Shown here piece by piece: positions 42,561 through 55,079 of a stretch of 64,000 bases of DNA. The position numbers were made by a program, and so were the translations under genes. The stretch is from the NCBI GenBank assembly GCA_905116865.2, contig CAJHNH020008547.1, forward strand, positions 734,743 through 798,742. Direction: 5' to 3'. Under the pieces are notes generated by a model, which worked only from the letters and a program-made list of their open reading frames with translations, had not been told where the DNA came from and did no database searches. Every line of letters starts with the position of its first letter. The first letter of the stretch is position 1. Origin of the DNA: Candidula unifasciata (Eukaryota > Mollusca > Gastropoda > Stylommatophora > Geomitridae).

Positions 42561-45112
42561 TTTCTGTGACCAGTGTTCATTTCCAGTTTCTGAAACATAT
42601 GACAGGCTTGCAAAATGTTTTCAGCTATCTGTTCTGCATGTGCTTGTAGATGATGGTACCAGTTTCATCATGATCCTTGCATTCAATATACCTTGTTCTG
42701 ATGTGGGACAGAAATAGCCACTCTTGTTATCAGTTCTGTATTTGTACATGCACTTTATAAATTATGATATCTAATGTTGCTTGAATAAAGCACTTATTTT
42801 GGTGATGAACAAAAATTATGTAATTGTGTAATGTTCTGGTATCCTATTTTATCTCCATAAATTGCAATCACATGCAAAGTCACATCTTTTTTTTTAACAT
42901 CAAACATCTTGTGTGTGCTTGTACTTATTTAAACAGAATACTGGCCTTGGCATTAGCACTAAACATTTTTTTTAATGTTAGCACTGTTTCAAGAGAACAT
43001 CATTTGCTTACTTTGACAAAGTCAGACAGGTTCTGTCTCCCTAATGAAGGTTGACTACAGTGGATCTAGAAAATTCCCTGCCTCCAGTTCTGCCAATCCA
43101 TTAGATCGCTATCTTCCCCATATGAGTTCCAAGGCCAGTTTTGGGAGAAATGCCTTCCCTAACTAGCATGTTAAAGAAAACTGTTTAGGGGTTTGCTTAA
43201 ATTGTTTGTGTTGGGGCCAAGAGGTGCAGAAATTACAGCCTTGCTGTAAACTATTTCAAAACATGTTTATTGCCCTTTTTAGGGTGAAAGCAGAAGCGGA
43301 AGACATCACTGCTGTCTATTGGAGGTGTGATAGTACACTATAAAACTGGATTTGTTACCATCTTAGTCACTCTTGTGTCTTTTGCTGTTTTGTGTGTGTC
43401 TCTTACAGATTTTTCATCTGTGGGAAAACCTTGAGGCTGTTGATTTATTTCTTAAAGTTGAATTACTTCTTCAGATTAGAAAATCTGATACAAGTGACTG
43501 AAGGATTGTTTATTAAAAAGGAAGAGTTGCATTTACACACATTTTTTTTTCATTTGGTTTCTACACTTGACAGTATAAGATTGGATGGCCATTTTGAAGC
43601 AGGCTGCTAGGAAATTTCCAAGGACCTAAATTGATCTGCAGACCACAGTTAAAAGAACATGGATTTAAAGAAAATGAACATTGAAAGCTGTGGTAACCAT
43701 ACCTGGATTAAGAGCTGCCATCTTCCAAAAGACAACAACACCTGCCTGCATGACCTAATAGCCATTGGTGCACTTGCCTGAAGACTATCTTCTCATATTC
43801 CTGAGCACCAGAATCTCCTAAGCATAACATGCAAGATAAGTATCTGACCTCAGTCATATCAAGCCATGCAAGCCTGATGACAGACATGTTTCTTTTTGGA
43901 CTCATATATTACACTAACTCATTTTGTTGTAAGAGTATATTGCTTTCAGTAAGCAAAAGTAATCAGTCGCTAGATATGAAGTCAGCTCTTTCAGTATTAT
44001 ACAGTTTTTCATTGCAGACAATAGGGTAAAATGTGAACCATATACTCACTGGTCTAAATTATATTTTTTTGATGGCCTAGATTCTTGAGCGGACTCAAAG
44101 GCTCTGGTGCGGTACCTTCTGTAATGGGGGATATTTTCACCCACATTAGGAAGGTTGGGGGGTAGGCCCAAGGTTAACCCAAAAAACTTAGATATTCCAG
44201 ATACTCGGATTATATGAGGTTTTCAATAAGGTGATGACCAAGAGATATCACGTGAAACACGTTGATGCGACCACAGGTCGCGACGTGGAAGTAAAGGACC
44301 GCCACGTGTTGCCACTTGAAACTAACCCGTGGTATAAGTTAGACTCGATTCTGATCAGGTTAGTATGTGTTGAACTGTTGGAGTGAAAGGACGGGAGTTT
44401 GATGGTAAGAATGTCAACGTGAGATTGCTTGTTGTGAAAGGAGAACCAGACGACATCGTGTGAAGCCAGGAGTCTGTGTAATGTCCAAAAGATCAACAAG
44501 ATACATGGGTGCAGATTCTGGTCAGTGACTGTGTGAGGAACCTGCTTGTTGAAGTCTGCGTGATATGGTGTGCAAAAGCTGTTTCGTAGGACAACAACTG
44601 GGCGCGGTTGTAAGTTTGAACATGTCAATAAACTGATGTTTCGTACGGCTAAGTCGGTGTCGGCTTGTACCAGTTATGTCAACGTAAAATGTGTGATAAG
44701 AACATTCATGACACACAAAAAAAACATCCTCTAGACGAGTTAGCCCATTGCACCTTCCATAGGAACACCAGAATCAAAGGGATGGAGAGATAATATCTAT
44801 TGTCTGACCTTGGATTAAGCCTTTATAAAAGTTGGTATTTACACTTCTGGTCTAAAATGGAGGATTAGGCATGGCAGAATGTTAAACTTTGAAATTATTG
44901 TTGCTTCTGACAGCGTTTTACAGTTTCCACATATGGATGATAGTCTACGGTTTTGTTGCCTGAGCTACTGAGTTTAGTGCTTGGTGCAGCCCTGTGAGCG
45001 GTGTTTTTCTTTCTTGTGGAATACCTTTCATTTGTTCAGTGGTTGAGTCATGGTGTTCAATGTGCCGGTAGCCAGTTTATATGTCGGCTGGTGAAATATT
45101 TTATGTATTAAT
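42561..45112. other. Mostly unclassified intergenic sequence
   Basis: A stretch typical of a 3' untranslated region ends at TTGAATAAAGCAC (42781). A 5' fragment of SINE-B is at about 43118-43200. Region 44200-44720 has mixed short frames on both strands and no recognisable family. No exon is supported. Confidence 0.35.
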
Positions 45113-46275
45113 TAGGGCTGAACCGAATATTCGCTTGGGGGTCGAATAGTGGACCTATTGACTATTCAGTATTCAGCCTAATAGTTGTGGTCGGGCCGAA
45201 TACGGATAGTAGTTACCTTACACCCGCTTCTGCATACACGACCTTAATGCTAACAACATGGAACGATTGGTTTTGTTGAAAGCTAATGCAGCTTTCATGC
45301 ATTAACTAAGCTGTCAGTGACAATTTCCAAGTTTAGTTACTTGTTATAATACTTAGGATTCTTTCATTCCTAGTTATTATTTACCACAGACTGACTGAAG
45401 GATGCAAAACATAAAATGTTTACTATTCTGTACGGATACTAACTAGACATGGAAAGAATATAAACTCCGGCCACATCCAAGTCGATAATGAAAATCAAAC
45501 GAACGGAAGCATAGAAGTACTTGGGTGCAAACTTAAACTGCTCCAACATGCTGAGAGAAGAAATACAATATAGAATACAATCTAGAAATAAAGTATACTA
45601 TGCCCTTCAACATCTGCTAAAGTCAAAGTGTCTGTCTCGCAAAACCAAGATCAAAATATATAAAACATTGATAAGACCAGCCATTTTATATGGCTCTGAA
45701 ACTTGAAGCATAAATAAAAGAGATGAGGCCTTATTGCAGGTTTTCGAAAACAGTCTTACGACAAATCTTTGAACCCATCAAAGATGCTAACAGCGGGGAA
45801 TGGAGAGTGAGAAGCAACAATGTAACACATAATCTGTTTAAATCACCATTAATCACTGGCATCATGAGAGCTAACAGACTAAAAGGGTTGGGGCATATTG
45901 AAAGCATGTGGGTGACAGAGAAGTAAAAACTGTATACACCTGAGAGAGGAATGGGCGTAGACCACGAGGCAGACAAAAAAATAAGTTTGAAAGATAATGT
46001 CCAGCCAGACCTGCAAACAAATTGTGTCACAAATTGTGAAGATAAGGCCAGCCAGAGAGATGAATGGAGACGAGTGATATATGCAACAGTAAACCTCAAG
46101 GGCTCAGAATGCTAAAAAAGAAGATAACTATTCTGTGCTACTTTATGTGAAGTAATTGTTCAGCGCACATTTGACATTATGAATGTGTGTGTTTTTTTTA
46201 ATAGATATATTTTATACACTATATTGCTATTCGTATTCGGCTGAATAGTGAAAATCACTATTCGGTACAGCCCTA
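45113..46275. mobile_element. hAT-like composite element, copy 2
   Basis: The ends TAGGGCTGAACCGAATA and, inverted, TAGGGCTGTACCGAATA match copy 1. The flanks GTATTAAT (45105-45112) and GTAATAAT (46276-46283) agree at 7 of 8 positions, an 8-bp hAT-type target duplication. This copy lacks element F and the 301-bp duplication but has the same core (GCATTAACTAAGCTGTCAGT) and the same captured RT fragment. Confidence 0.85.
45490..46115 (+). pseudogene. Captured LINE RT C-terminal fragment (in hAT-like copy 2)
   Basis: The frames 'NKVYYALQHLLKSKCLSRKT' and 'IYKTLIRPAILYGSET' are followed by 'SPLITGIMRANRLKGLGHIE'. Homologous end to end with 32100-32720. Confidence 0.75.
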
Positions 46276-46283
46276 GTAATAAT

Positions 46284-46989
46284 CCTATGTGTGTATAGCA
46301 AACTTATCATGCCTGACTACTTCAACAACGACACACTGCATTTCTGGTGGCCAGTGTTGGCTTTAGTACCTCTAGCAACTGCCATTTCTGGACTGTGCCA
46401 GGACTAATTGTTTGTTCACCTATTTTTCAAATGGGACAGAAACGACGCAGGTATGGAGTGACCTGATTGCAGTGAAGTTGAAACCTCGACTAAGACTCAA
46501 ACCTTGAATGATTCTATCCTAAATGCTTCAGTGCTTCTTTATCACCATCATAGATCCATAAAAGCACATATCGTTGGGTCCTCAGTTGCCGTTAACCTTC
46601 TGATCAGTCTCCTCCACTGTTGGTCAGATGCAGTAGATGTGATGTTTGTATGTCTGAAGCCCGTCCATTCAGCCAAATTGTGTAACTAGGTAATTCTCTG
46701 ACTGCCTCTTCTTCTCTTGCCCTCACTGATTACTATAAAAAATGGTCTTTACTTTAAACCTATAATGATTGCCTCATAGACCTATATACAAGACTTGGTA
46801 TGTGGTTCAAGTGGATAGTCTGGCATTGCTGAATGTCACTGTCCACAAATTGAGGGATTCTACTGCACGAGCTGCAGTGTCTATTACCCCATCTTCTGCA
46901 AAATATGTGGCATGAAGGACGTCGGTGAAACATGGCTACAACTAGCTGATATATTTAAGCCACTTCTTTCTGATGTACAGAATGGTGCC
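46284..46989. other. No gene recognised
   Basis: Short open frames without recognisable family. Confidence 0.4.
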
Positions 46990-47340
46990 CTCAAACAGGT
47001 GCCGAAAGAGAATTCTCAAAAGCTATATAAAACCTATCCTGATAGAGGGAAGAAGATCACGGACATTTGTCCAATTAATGCAAAATAAATGGAAGCGGCA
47101 GAGATGTTGTTTTATAGACGAATGATGAGAGCAACCTGGACAGTTGCAAAGAGTAACAAAGATACCTTGAAAGAAACTGATCAAAGGAAAGAATGGACTG
47201 CCTACATCAAGAGACAATATACATTCTTTGATCATGACATTAGAAGGAGAAAACTGTAATACGTTGCGACAGTGGGAACAGAAGCAAAGGGAGACCGAGA
47301 GAGAAGATGCTGAACAGTTTGACATGGCATAGAAGATCAT
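46990..47340 (+). pseudogene. LINE ORF2 tail remnant
   Basis: A broken frame that includes 'KERMDCLHQETIYIL' and 'GNRSKGRPREKMLNSLTWHR' resembles the C-terminal 'GRPR..W' tail of LINE ORF2. Confidence 0.5.
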
Positions 47341-47351
47341 CTGTGTCAGTT

Positions 47352-47535
47352 AGTTGTGTGGCTTTTTTTGGACGTTTCAGAACCAACCCAAGCGTTTTCT
47401 GGCTGATGTAGTTTTTTTTACATAAATTTACATCAATTAGTTTACCATTGCCTTCTTAACTATCGGCTCTTGATACCTCTGTCAAAACCAATGCAAGGCG
47501 GTCTGCTTCCAAATCGCAACACCCGAGCTATAGAC
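47352..47535 (-). repeat. SINE-A copy
   Basis: Antisense. It has CAGAACCAACCCAAGCG, TTTACCATTGCCTTC and CAAAACCAATGCAAGGC, and a damaged head ending TATAGACGCCG. Confidence 0.68.
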
Positions 47536-47769
47536 GCCGATATCTGTGTCAGAACTAATTGAAAGTACATGAGACAAAAAGTTGTGGATAGATAAGTCGA
47601 CACACGATGCGGACTAAAAGAAGATCGATCGATCATTTTGGTACCTCGGAGCTGCCAGCTTAAGGGTTATCGTACAATCCTGAGATTTTTTTAAACCCAC
47701 AAAGCAAATTCCAGTTCAACCTTCCAAAAAAAAAAAAAGTTACAATTAAGGATCCCTTAACGACTAGAC

Positions 47770-48215
47770 CTAACAATGAGAATCGTCAAATGTCATGTAT
47801 ACTCAGTCCGGCTAAATGGTGCAGAGACTCGGACAATGAACAAGCAACTAAACTATCGGCCTGGGTCATTGGCGATGTTTGTTTACAGAAGAATATGTCG
47901 TATTTCATGGAAACAAAAACAGCCTAATACAGAGGTTTTGAAAAGGCTAAAAATAAAAAGACAATTACTGGGGGGGGGGGGGGGGGGGGGGCAGCTTTAG
48001 CCACATTGAAAGACATAACATACTTTAAAAAATAATACTGGATGGAAAGGTTAAGAGCAAGAGGTAGGCAACGATACCAGTGGGAGGACAACATCAAGAG
48101 ATAGATGGGCAGCCGTCTGATAGAGTGTCCGACCAGGACAAGAAACACCGTGTCGGAGATCCATTGCAGCCAGCCTTCACTGTGGAGACGGCACCTAGTT
48201 GATTGAACAGCTAAA
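47770..48215 (+). pseudogene. LINE ORF2 C-terminal fragment with poly-G interruption
   Basis: The frame 'LNGAETRTMNKQL' to 'TEVLKRLKIKRQLL' is typical of the post-RT region. A 21-bp G run (47970-47990) breaks it. The 3' end 'GATCCATTGCAGCCAGCC' matches 41270-41290. Confidence 0.65.
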
Positions 48216-48379
48216 GCATCCAGGTGAAACCTGCAGTTCTGTGTAGGTAAGGACCAAGTACCACCAGGTGCCTGTTATAATATTAGGTAAATGAATGCCA
48301 TATGCACAAGACTGGGCTATCTGTATACATCTTGGAACGACCCCCACTGTTTCATTTCGCTTACATTTCTGCTTCTATA

Positions 48380-48600
48380 GGCTTTGTATCAGTGGCTTAG
48401 GCGTTGCGAACGCGCCTCGTAATGCCGGCTACCAGCTGCAGACGGTTTGTCTTGCACTAATTTCGACAGTGGTACCGAAAGCTGACCGTTGAGAGGCAAT
48501 GGCAAATTACTGAACCTAAAATGTGCCTAGAAAAACCACGACAGCCAACAAAATGCTGGGTTTGGTTCTGCAACGTCCTCTAAAGGGTACGCAACTGACC
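48380..48600 (+). repeat. SINE-A copy
   Basis: Sense copy. It has AGTGGCTTAGGCGTTGCGAA, then body GACAGTGGTACCGAAAGCTG and GCAACGTCCTCTAAAGGG. The B-box is partly deleted (GGCTACCAGCTGC). Confidence 0.75.
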
Positions 48601-48949
48601 GGTTTTTTTTTAAGTTAGCTTTGCCAGCTCACACTTGAAACATCGAGAGTATGAGCTGCTGCTGAAACAGTGTGAATAACGTTTTGTCTGTATACATCTA
48701 CCGCCGCTATCACCATCAAAGCGTTCGATTCATTAGTTACAGTCATGAAAAAAAAAAAAACATTCTGTAGAATACATTTGAGTGCATTCTCTCTCATGAT
48801 AGGAACACCATACACTGCGCTATCCAGAACCACACTGCTAACAATGTTATTGCTCGATAAACATCACCATTTGGACAAAGGAATTCGTTGCCGCGAACAA
48901 TTCAGCCACCCTATCAACTATTTAAAAGGTCTCCTTGGCTTGCTCTCTG

Positions 48950-49167
<218 letters not shown>

Positions 49168-49169
49168 GT

Positions 49170-50090
49170 CCCCCCCTCCCCCTTTTTTCCACACACTCAC
49201 ACACATACATTTCATTGATTGCTGTCATGCCTATGAATAAAGATAACACCAGCAATCATCAAAGTTTTCCCAGTACATGTTTCCTCTATCGCCTCTATCT
49301 CACCCCGGTGTGCACTGAAAAGCACTGGTTAAATGGAAGTCCACACTTCAGAGCTTTTAAATGTCTATGCAAAATTCTACATGAGGTTCATGAAAGAGTT
49401 TTCGAGAAGTCGTAAAATAGTTCCCTGTTCCCCAAGTTTATAAAAATCAGTGGACGAAAACGCACATGATATGCGGTGTAGGATAACGGTGTACCATTAC
49501 AAAAGTTAATTAACTACACAAAAAAAAAAAAAACCGTTTATCCGGCATGTTTAAAATAATAAATTTGACAGTATTGTGAGGTATCTTATCTATTCACCAC
49601 ATTTGGTGGTGGTCACATCTGATGTCAAGTTGTTGCATTTGTTTTCCGGGATAACATTGTTAGTTTAAAAAAAAAATTATACTCTTACTTATAGAGGTTT
49701 AATCTTTCCATCTAGTTTTAAAGGGGAGCCGAGGGGTATAGCGGCTAGACGCTTGTCTGCGGATCGGAAGGTCTTCTTCATCATCATCATCATCCTTTGT
49801 CCTAGTGACATACTGTATACAACATAGATACGAAATCTGACTTCTTCTAGCATTTATTTTCTGGGTTAGCTCTCTAGAATAATTTCATGGGACATTTCAC
49901 ACCTGTATTTGTGTGATGCCGTCGTCATTCCCCTGATCTACATGTGTTGCCCGGAGAGAACCTACACAATGCCGCCTCGTACGGACCGTTCGGCCTTCAG
50001 AAAAGGCAGGGGCAGAACCCAGAGACATTCTTTACCACCCAAGGAGGATAACCTGTTGGCGCCCAACGTAAGCTACGGCTCACAGCGGAA
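49170..50090. other. No gene recognised; tRNA-like SINE head
   Basis: About 49727-49775 reads like a SINE head (GCCGAGGGGTATAGCGGC, then CTGCGGATCGGAAGG). The rest is unclassified. Confidence 0.4.
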
Positions 50091-50094
50091 CATC

Positions 50095-50260
50095 CTGTTC
50101 TTTGACTTTGAGCCTCCTTTGTGTGGGATGCAATGTTTCGTTATTTTGAAGAAACACCCTGGCTTTTGCCGGGGGCTTTAAATATAACCTAACGTCCGGG
50201 ACCTCTCCATGGGTGATCCTCATCCGCATGGTGGTACTTTGTGTCACCGGTTACACTTTC
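50095..50260 (-). repeat. Family G fragment
   Basis: 'GGGGGCTTTAAATATAACC', 'GGGTGATCCTCATCCGCAT' and 'TACTTTGTGTCACCGGT' parallel 19740-19870 and the complement of 23030-23100. Confidence 0.45.
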
Positions 50261-50367
50261 CTTTAATATCTATGACCGAAGTCACCGTATCAACGTCTCG
50301 ACTTTATTGTGATGACTTTATATTTACGTTTATGCACAGATTCATAGAACGCTTCGTGATCTTATTG

Positions 50368-50371
<4 letters not shown>

Positions 50372-50423
<52 letters not shown>

Positions 50424-50462
50424 GCGCGTGTGCGCAAACACACACACACACACACACACACA
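50372..50462. repeat. (CA)n microsatellite
   Basis: CA dinucleotide tract interrupted by AAGCGCGTGTGCGCAAA. Confidence 0.98.
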
Positions 50463-50639
50463 GAGAGAATACAACATAATTGACAGATATGATCTCTACA
50501 TGTAGTAGAGAGATCCCAGGTTTTGCATGTTAACACTCCAATGGAAACCAAGATGTACGGAACAGAAAAGAGTCGCACCACAGACCAGACTGCATTGAAA
50601 CAAGTATCCTTCTCATCTGAAAACCATTGGCAGTGAGAA

Positions 50640-51430
50640 CAAGAAGAAACTATTATTGGGCCAATTTTATATGTGTGGGTTGTATGTACAACTCATAGAA
50701 CAATTCTTGGTCTTATTGTGACTTACTTCATTCTTGGTCTTATTGTGGTAACTTTATATGTATCAGTTCTATATACAACTCATATAATATTTCTTAGTCT
50801 TATTGTGGTTACTTTATGTGTATCAGTTCTGTGTACAACTCATAGAACATTTCTTGGTCTGGTCTTATTGTGATAACTTCATATGTATCAGTTCTATGTG
50901 CAACTCATAGAACATTTCTTGGTCTTATTGTGATAACTTCATATGTATCAGTTCTATGTGCAACTCATAGAACATTTCTTGGTCTGGTCTTATTGTGGTG
51001 ACTTCATCTTTATGTTCAACTTATAAAACATTTCTTGCTCTTATTGTGATAACTTCATATGTATCAGTTCTATGTGCAACTTATAGAACATTTCTTGCTC
51101 TTATTGTGATAACTTCATATGTATCAGTTCTATGTGCAACTCATAGAACATTTCTTGGTCTTATTGTGGTAACTTCATATGTATCAGTTCTATGTACAAC
51201 TCATAGAACATTTCTTGGTCTTATTGTGGTAACTTCATATGTATCAGTTCTATGTGCAACTCATAGAACATTTCTTGCTCTTATTGTGGTAACTTCATAT
51301 GTGTGGGGTCTGTGTACAACTCCTAGAACATTTCTTGGTCTGGTCTTATTGTGGTAACTTTATATGTGTGGGGTCTGTGTACAACTCATAGAAGATTTCT
51401 TGGTCATAACGTGGTAACTTCATATCTGTC
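50640..51430. repeat. 60-bp minisatellite, about 13 copies
   Basis: GAACATTTCTTGGTCTTATT followed by GTGGTAACTTCATATGTATC and CAGTTCTATG recurs every 60 bp (for example GTATCAGTTC at 51061 and 51121). Central copies are nearly identical, outer ones diverged with 5-8-bp indels. Open frames reflect the multiple-of-three period. Confidence 0.93.
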
Positions 51431-52555
51431 TGTGTATCTACATTAAATGAAGTTTTCACTCAGTAGTATATCCATCAAATAAATTGTCCCAGACGCTTAA
51501 CAAGCCACGTCACAATGGCACGATAATACTCAAAGTAAATACATTAAGCTACACACTAATGAGGCGCTATGGTTAACACAATAATTAATAAGTGTCGGGG
51601 AGGGGGGGGGGGGGTTCGAATGAAATGTAACGTTTGTGTCGTTGATTGGCTCCGCCAAGAACTCTATTAAGACTGATGTTCAGTTCTTTGAGGCTGTTCT
51701 TTATGCCATCACTTCATCTTTTACAAAGCCTTCCCCTCTCTATATACCCGTTGTAACGTTTTAGTGTGGCTCGCTGTGGCAGATAGTACCACGGCATTTT
51801 TGTTAGAGGTCCAAACAACTTCATTTGTTGTTCTTTGATGACCTGTAAAACTAGCTTTATTCTTAGCGTTCGTCTGAATTCGTGAATTCATAGTCTGTCT
51901 TTCCTTGAAACTCATGTTGCACTTCTAAGACATTTCATATCTGTTGTCACAGTTTTACGTTCACATAGGACGATGTAAATGTCCACGTTTGGCACTGATA
52001 GCATAGTGTTGGCCCAAAAAATAGTTTAGATAAGATTCACCTTAGTACTTCTGGGTATCTGCTTGTGTGTCAACAGGGGCGATAGCTGCCCCAGTACTTG
52101 ATTAGCTTATTAGGTCAATAAAATATAGGTCTAGCCCTATATGCCAAAAACGCCCCAAGGCGTGGAAAGTCCTGTACTTTAATTACCTAGGAATTGACCC
52201 TCCAAAATGAAAGATTAAAACACATGGGACAATCCTCTAGCACGCTGATACATTCAATTACTTGTGTGCCCTGATAACAGCAGATCGACGATGTAATATA
52301 TTACTGAAATTACATCTAAAATAGCTCAAGCAGCAGCAGCATTTTACTATCTGAGGAATATTCTATGCAATCTATTGTTTTAATTTGAGGTGAGCAAGAG
52401 AATTCACAAGAGTTAAATCCATTGCTGATACACGGAGGTGAATCAGGAACAGCTGGCTAATTAGTAGAAAACTGTATAGAAGCGATGGCAGTTACCCCCA
52501 TATTTTCACCATTATATAAAAGCGGGGATTTTGTTTTACACACGAATGATGAGAA
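51431..52555. other. No gene recognised; SINE-C fragment
   Basis: A sense SINE-C fragment lies at about 52100-52190 (TAGGTCTAGCCCTATATGCC, CCCCAAGGCGTGGAAAG). A 19-bp G-rich run is at 51596-51614. No coding exon is supported. Confidence 0.5.
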
Positions 52556-52689
52556 CACTAGATCAGCGTTTCTCAACATGTGGGCGCGACCCCTTTTTGG
52601 GTCGAACGACCCTTTCACAGGGGTCTCCAAAGACCATCGAAAAGCACATATTTATTGAAGCTATGAAGCAGTAACTACAATAATTGTAT

Positions 52690-53078
52690 GTTTGGGGGTC
52701 ACCACAGCATGAGAAACTATATTAAAGGGTCGCCACAACATGAGGAGACTGTATTAAAGGGTCGCCACAGCATGAGGAACTGTATTAAAGGGCCGCCACA
52801 ACATGAGGAAACTGTTTTAAAGGGTCGCCACAACACGAGGAACTGTATTAAAGGGTCGCCACAAATGAGAGAACTGTATTGAAGGGTTGCCACAACACGA
52901 GGAACTGTATTAAAGGGTTGCCACAGCATGAGGAACTGTTTTAAAGGGTCGCCATAGCATGAGGAACTGTATTAAAGGGTCGCAACAACACGAGGAACTG
53001 TATTAAAGGGTCGCCACAACATGAGGAACTGTATTAAAGGGTTACCACAGCATAAGCAACTGTATTAAAGGGTGGTCA
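52690..53078. repeat. 31-bp tandem array, left block
   Basis: About 12 units of GAGGAACTGTATTAAAGGGT followed by CGCCACAACAT, which corresponds to the subterminal sequence of the surrounding hAT element. Confidence 0.92.
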
Positions 53079-54434
53079 CATTATTACTAGACCCTTCTAG
53101 TTACTTTGATAAATCTTCATTTTCAAACTTGCAACTGTAGGCTGGCGAATTCTGGTATTTTATTTAGAAATTCCTGTAAACCAGATTACTCCTTGTTCAC
53201 GAATACAGGGAACTTCTTTCCTAGTGACGCTAAGCGTAGTTTGAAGCGGACATTCTCTGCCTGACTGCCTAGAAGAACATATGTTCTAAACGGGGCCTCG
53301 TACATCTATGTTTTGAGGAGACGACCTTTGGAGTCTAGGACATTTCCTAAGCTTGAGTGAGTTGATTATAGTTTACGAGTACCATAATTGATGTCTTTTT
53401 AAAGTTGGCCACTGCTGTAGAGAGGGCAGAGTCAGCTGTGTGATCGCACAGAGTTCGACCATTCTTGATGTCCAGAGTAACCCTTGAGATGACTGCTAAT
53501 TCTGAGTTCCTTCTTGATACAGGATGATATCTCCTTGGAGGCCAGGCAGTGAATCAGCAGTCCACAGACCCACCTACAAGGAAGTCACCTATGTCTAAGC
53601 CAGTGGTGGGCATCAGATGGTGAACCTAACTGTGGTCATCAAGTAATGAAATCCTTTAGTTGGTCTACAGATAACATTATGGGTGTTGTACCTCCACCAT
53701 CAATTATCCAGCAGTTTGTTTGTGCCTCAAGTGTTTGACTTGGTACATGAGATCCCCTCCAGGAGCTTGGGTGTATCTCCAGTGTTCGAGTGTCTAGTGT
53801 GGGACTGTCTTGAACATAACAACAGAGTGACTGAACATCCGGCCAGTTCAAGAAACCAGGGATTCAGATAAGTGTGGGCAATCATGGTTTTATTGCCAGG
53901 CTTCACTATTAAATGTCCACACTGATCATAAGGATGATGTAGGCAGACTCTGGAGCATTCATACACGTGCAGTCAGATCTAGTTGAAGTTTTGGTCCCTT
54001 CATATCACTCTGGGTTCTTGAAGTTCTTTGCTGATTCTTATATAATGTATGTGTTACACTTATTACAATATTTCTAAAGTTTCACTATTGACTGGAGTGT
54101 CACTCATTCATTGTTCTTAGATGTCTAAAATACACGTATGTTCAATTAATGATATTTATCTGTGTTAACATGGTTATGATAGTATGCTATCATAACCTGG
54201 GGGCTATCTTTTTATAGTAGTGGGGGTGTCCAGCCAAGTGTGCCTAGGAATATTATATATTTTGTAGTGCCAAAACTTGGGTTGCCCTACTCCTGAAATA
54301 AGTTGAGCTTATATTGGCCACGGGGCATCCCTTAGACCAATACGAGCCAACGACTCAACATAATTATTTCAGAGTGCTGTTGGTTCTTAAGGAGAAATCC
54401 TTAAATCAGGCACGCGACAGGAGTGATATGTGAC
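53075..54434 (-). mobile_element. Element F, copy 2 (nested in the SPIN-like element)
   Basis: The termini are GTCACATTATTACTAG (left) and, inverted, GTCACATATCACTCCTG (right). The sequence is colinear with 30235-31774 on the opposite strand. It interrupts the 31-bp array, with AAGGG-containing array sequence on both sides. A hairpin (GGTTATGATAGTATGCTATCATAACC, listed here only by its 11-bp arm GGTTATGATAG) is at 54170-54200. Confidence 0.65.
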
Positions 54435-54435
54435 A

Positions 54436-55030
54436 AGGGAACTGTATTAAAGGGTCACCACAGCATGCGTGAACTGTATTAAAGGGTCGCCACAGCATGA
54501 GGAACTGTATTAAAGGGTCGCCACAACACGAGGGATCTGTATTAAAGGGTCGCCACAACACGAGGGAGCTGTATTAAAGGGTAGCCACAACATGAGGGAA
54601 CTGTATTAAAAGGTCGCCACAACATGAGGGAACTATAGTAAAGGGTCGCCACAACATGAGGGAACTATAGTAAAGGGTCGCCACAACATGAGGGAACTAT
54701 AGCAAAGGGTCGCCACTAATTGAGGAACTGTATTAAAGGGTCGCCACAACATGCGGGAACTATAGTAAAGGGTCGCCACAACATGAGGGAACTATAGTAA
54801 AGGGTCGCCACTAATTGAGGAACTGTATTAAAGGGTCGCCACAACATGAGGGAACTATAGTAAAGGGTCGCCACTAATTGAGGAACTGTATTAAAGGGTC
54901 GCCACAAAATGAGGGAACTATAGTAAAGGGTCGCCACAACATGAGGGAACTATAATAAAGGGTCGCCACAACATGAGGGAACTATAGTAAAGGGTCGCCA
55001 CTAATTGAGGAACTGTATTAAAGGGTCACG
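54436..55030. repeat. 31/32-bp tandem array, right block
   Basis: About 19 units alternating between the GGAACTGTATTAAAGGGTC type and a GGGAACTATAGTAAAGGGTC type. The alternation gives a higher-order pattern in the last 350 bp. Confidence 0.92.
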
Positions 55031-55079
55031 GTAATAGGAAGGCTGAGAGCCACTGCACTAAATAGATTATTTTTTGGAT

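Larger units (their letters stand above)
52564..55055. mobile_element. SPIN-like nonautonomous hAT element with internal minisatellite
   Basis: The left end CAGCGTTTCTCAACATGTGG leads into GGGTCGAACGACCC, TTTCACAGGGGTC and AAGACCATCGAAAAGC. The right end TAGGAAGGCTGAGAGCCACTG is inverted (split here: TAGGAAGGCTGAG, AGCCACTG). Order and wording agree closely with SPIN-type hAT MITEs, whose ends are CAGCGGTTCTCAACC. The flanks CACTAGAT (52556-52563) and CACTAAAT (55056-55063) are 8-bp target duplicates, 7 of 8 identical. The internal motif GAACTGTATTAAAGGGTCGC is multiplied into two tandem blocks, and element F is nested between them. No transposase is present. Confidence 0.88.

Noticed and set aside
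44248..44628. 126-codon - strand open frame
   Set aside because: No recognisable domain, no supporting splice sites and mixed competing frames; insufficient to call a gene.
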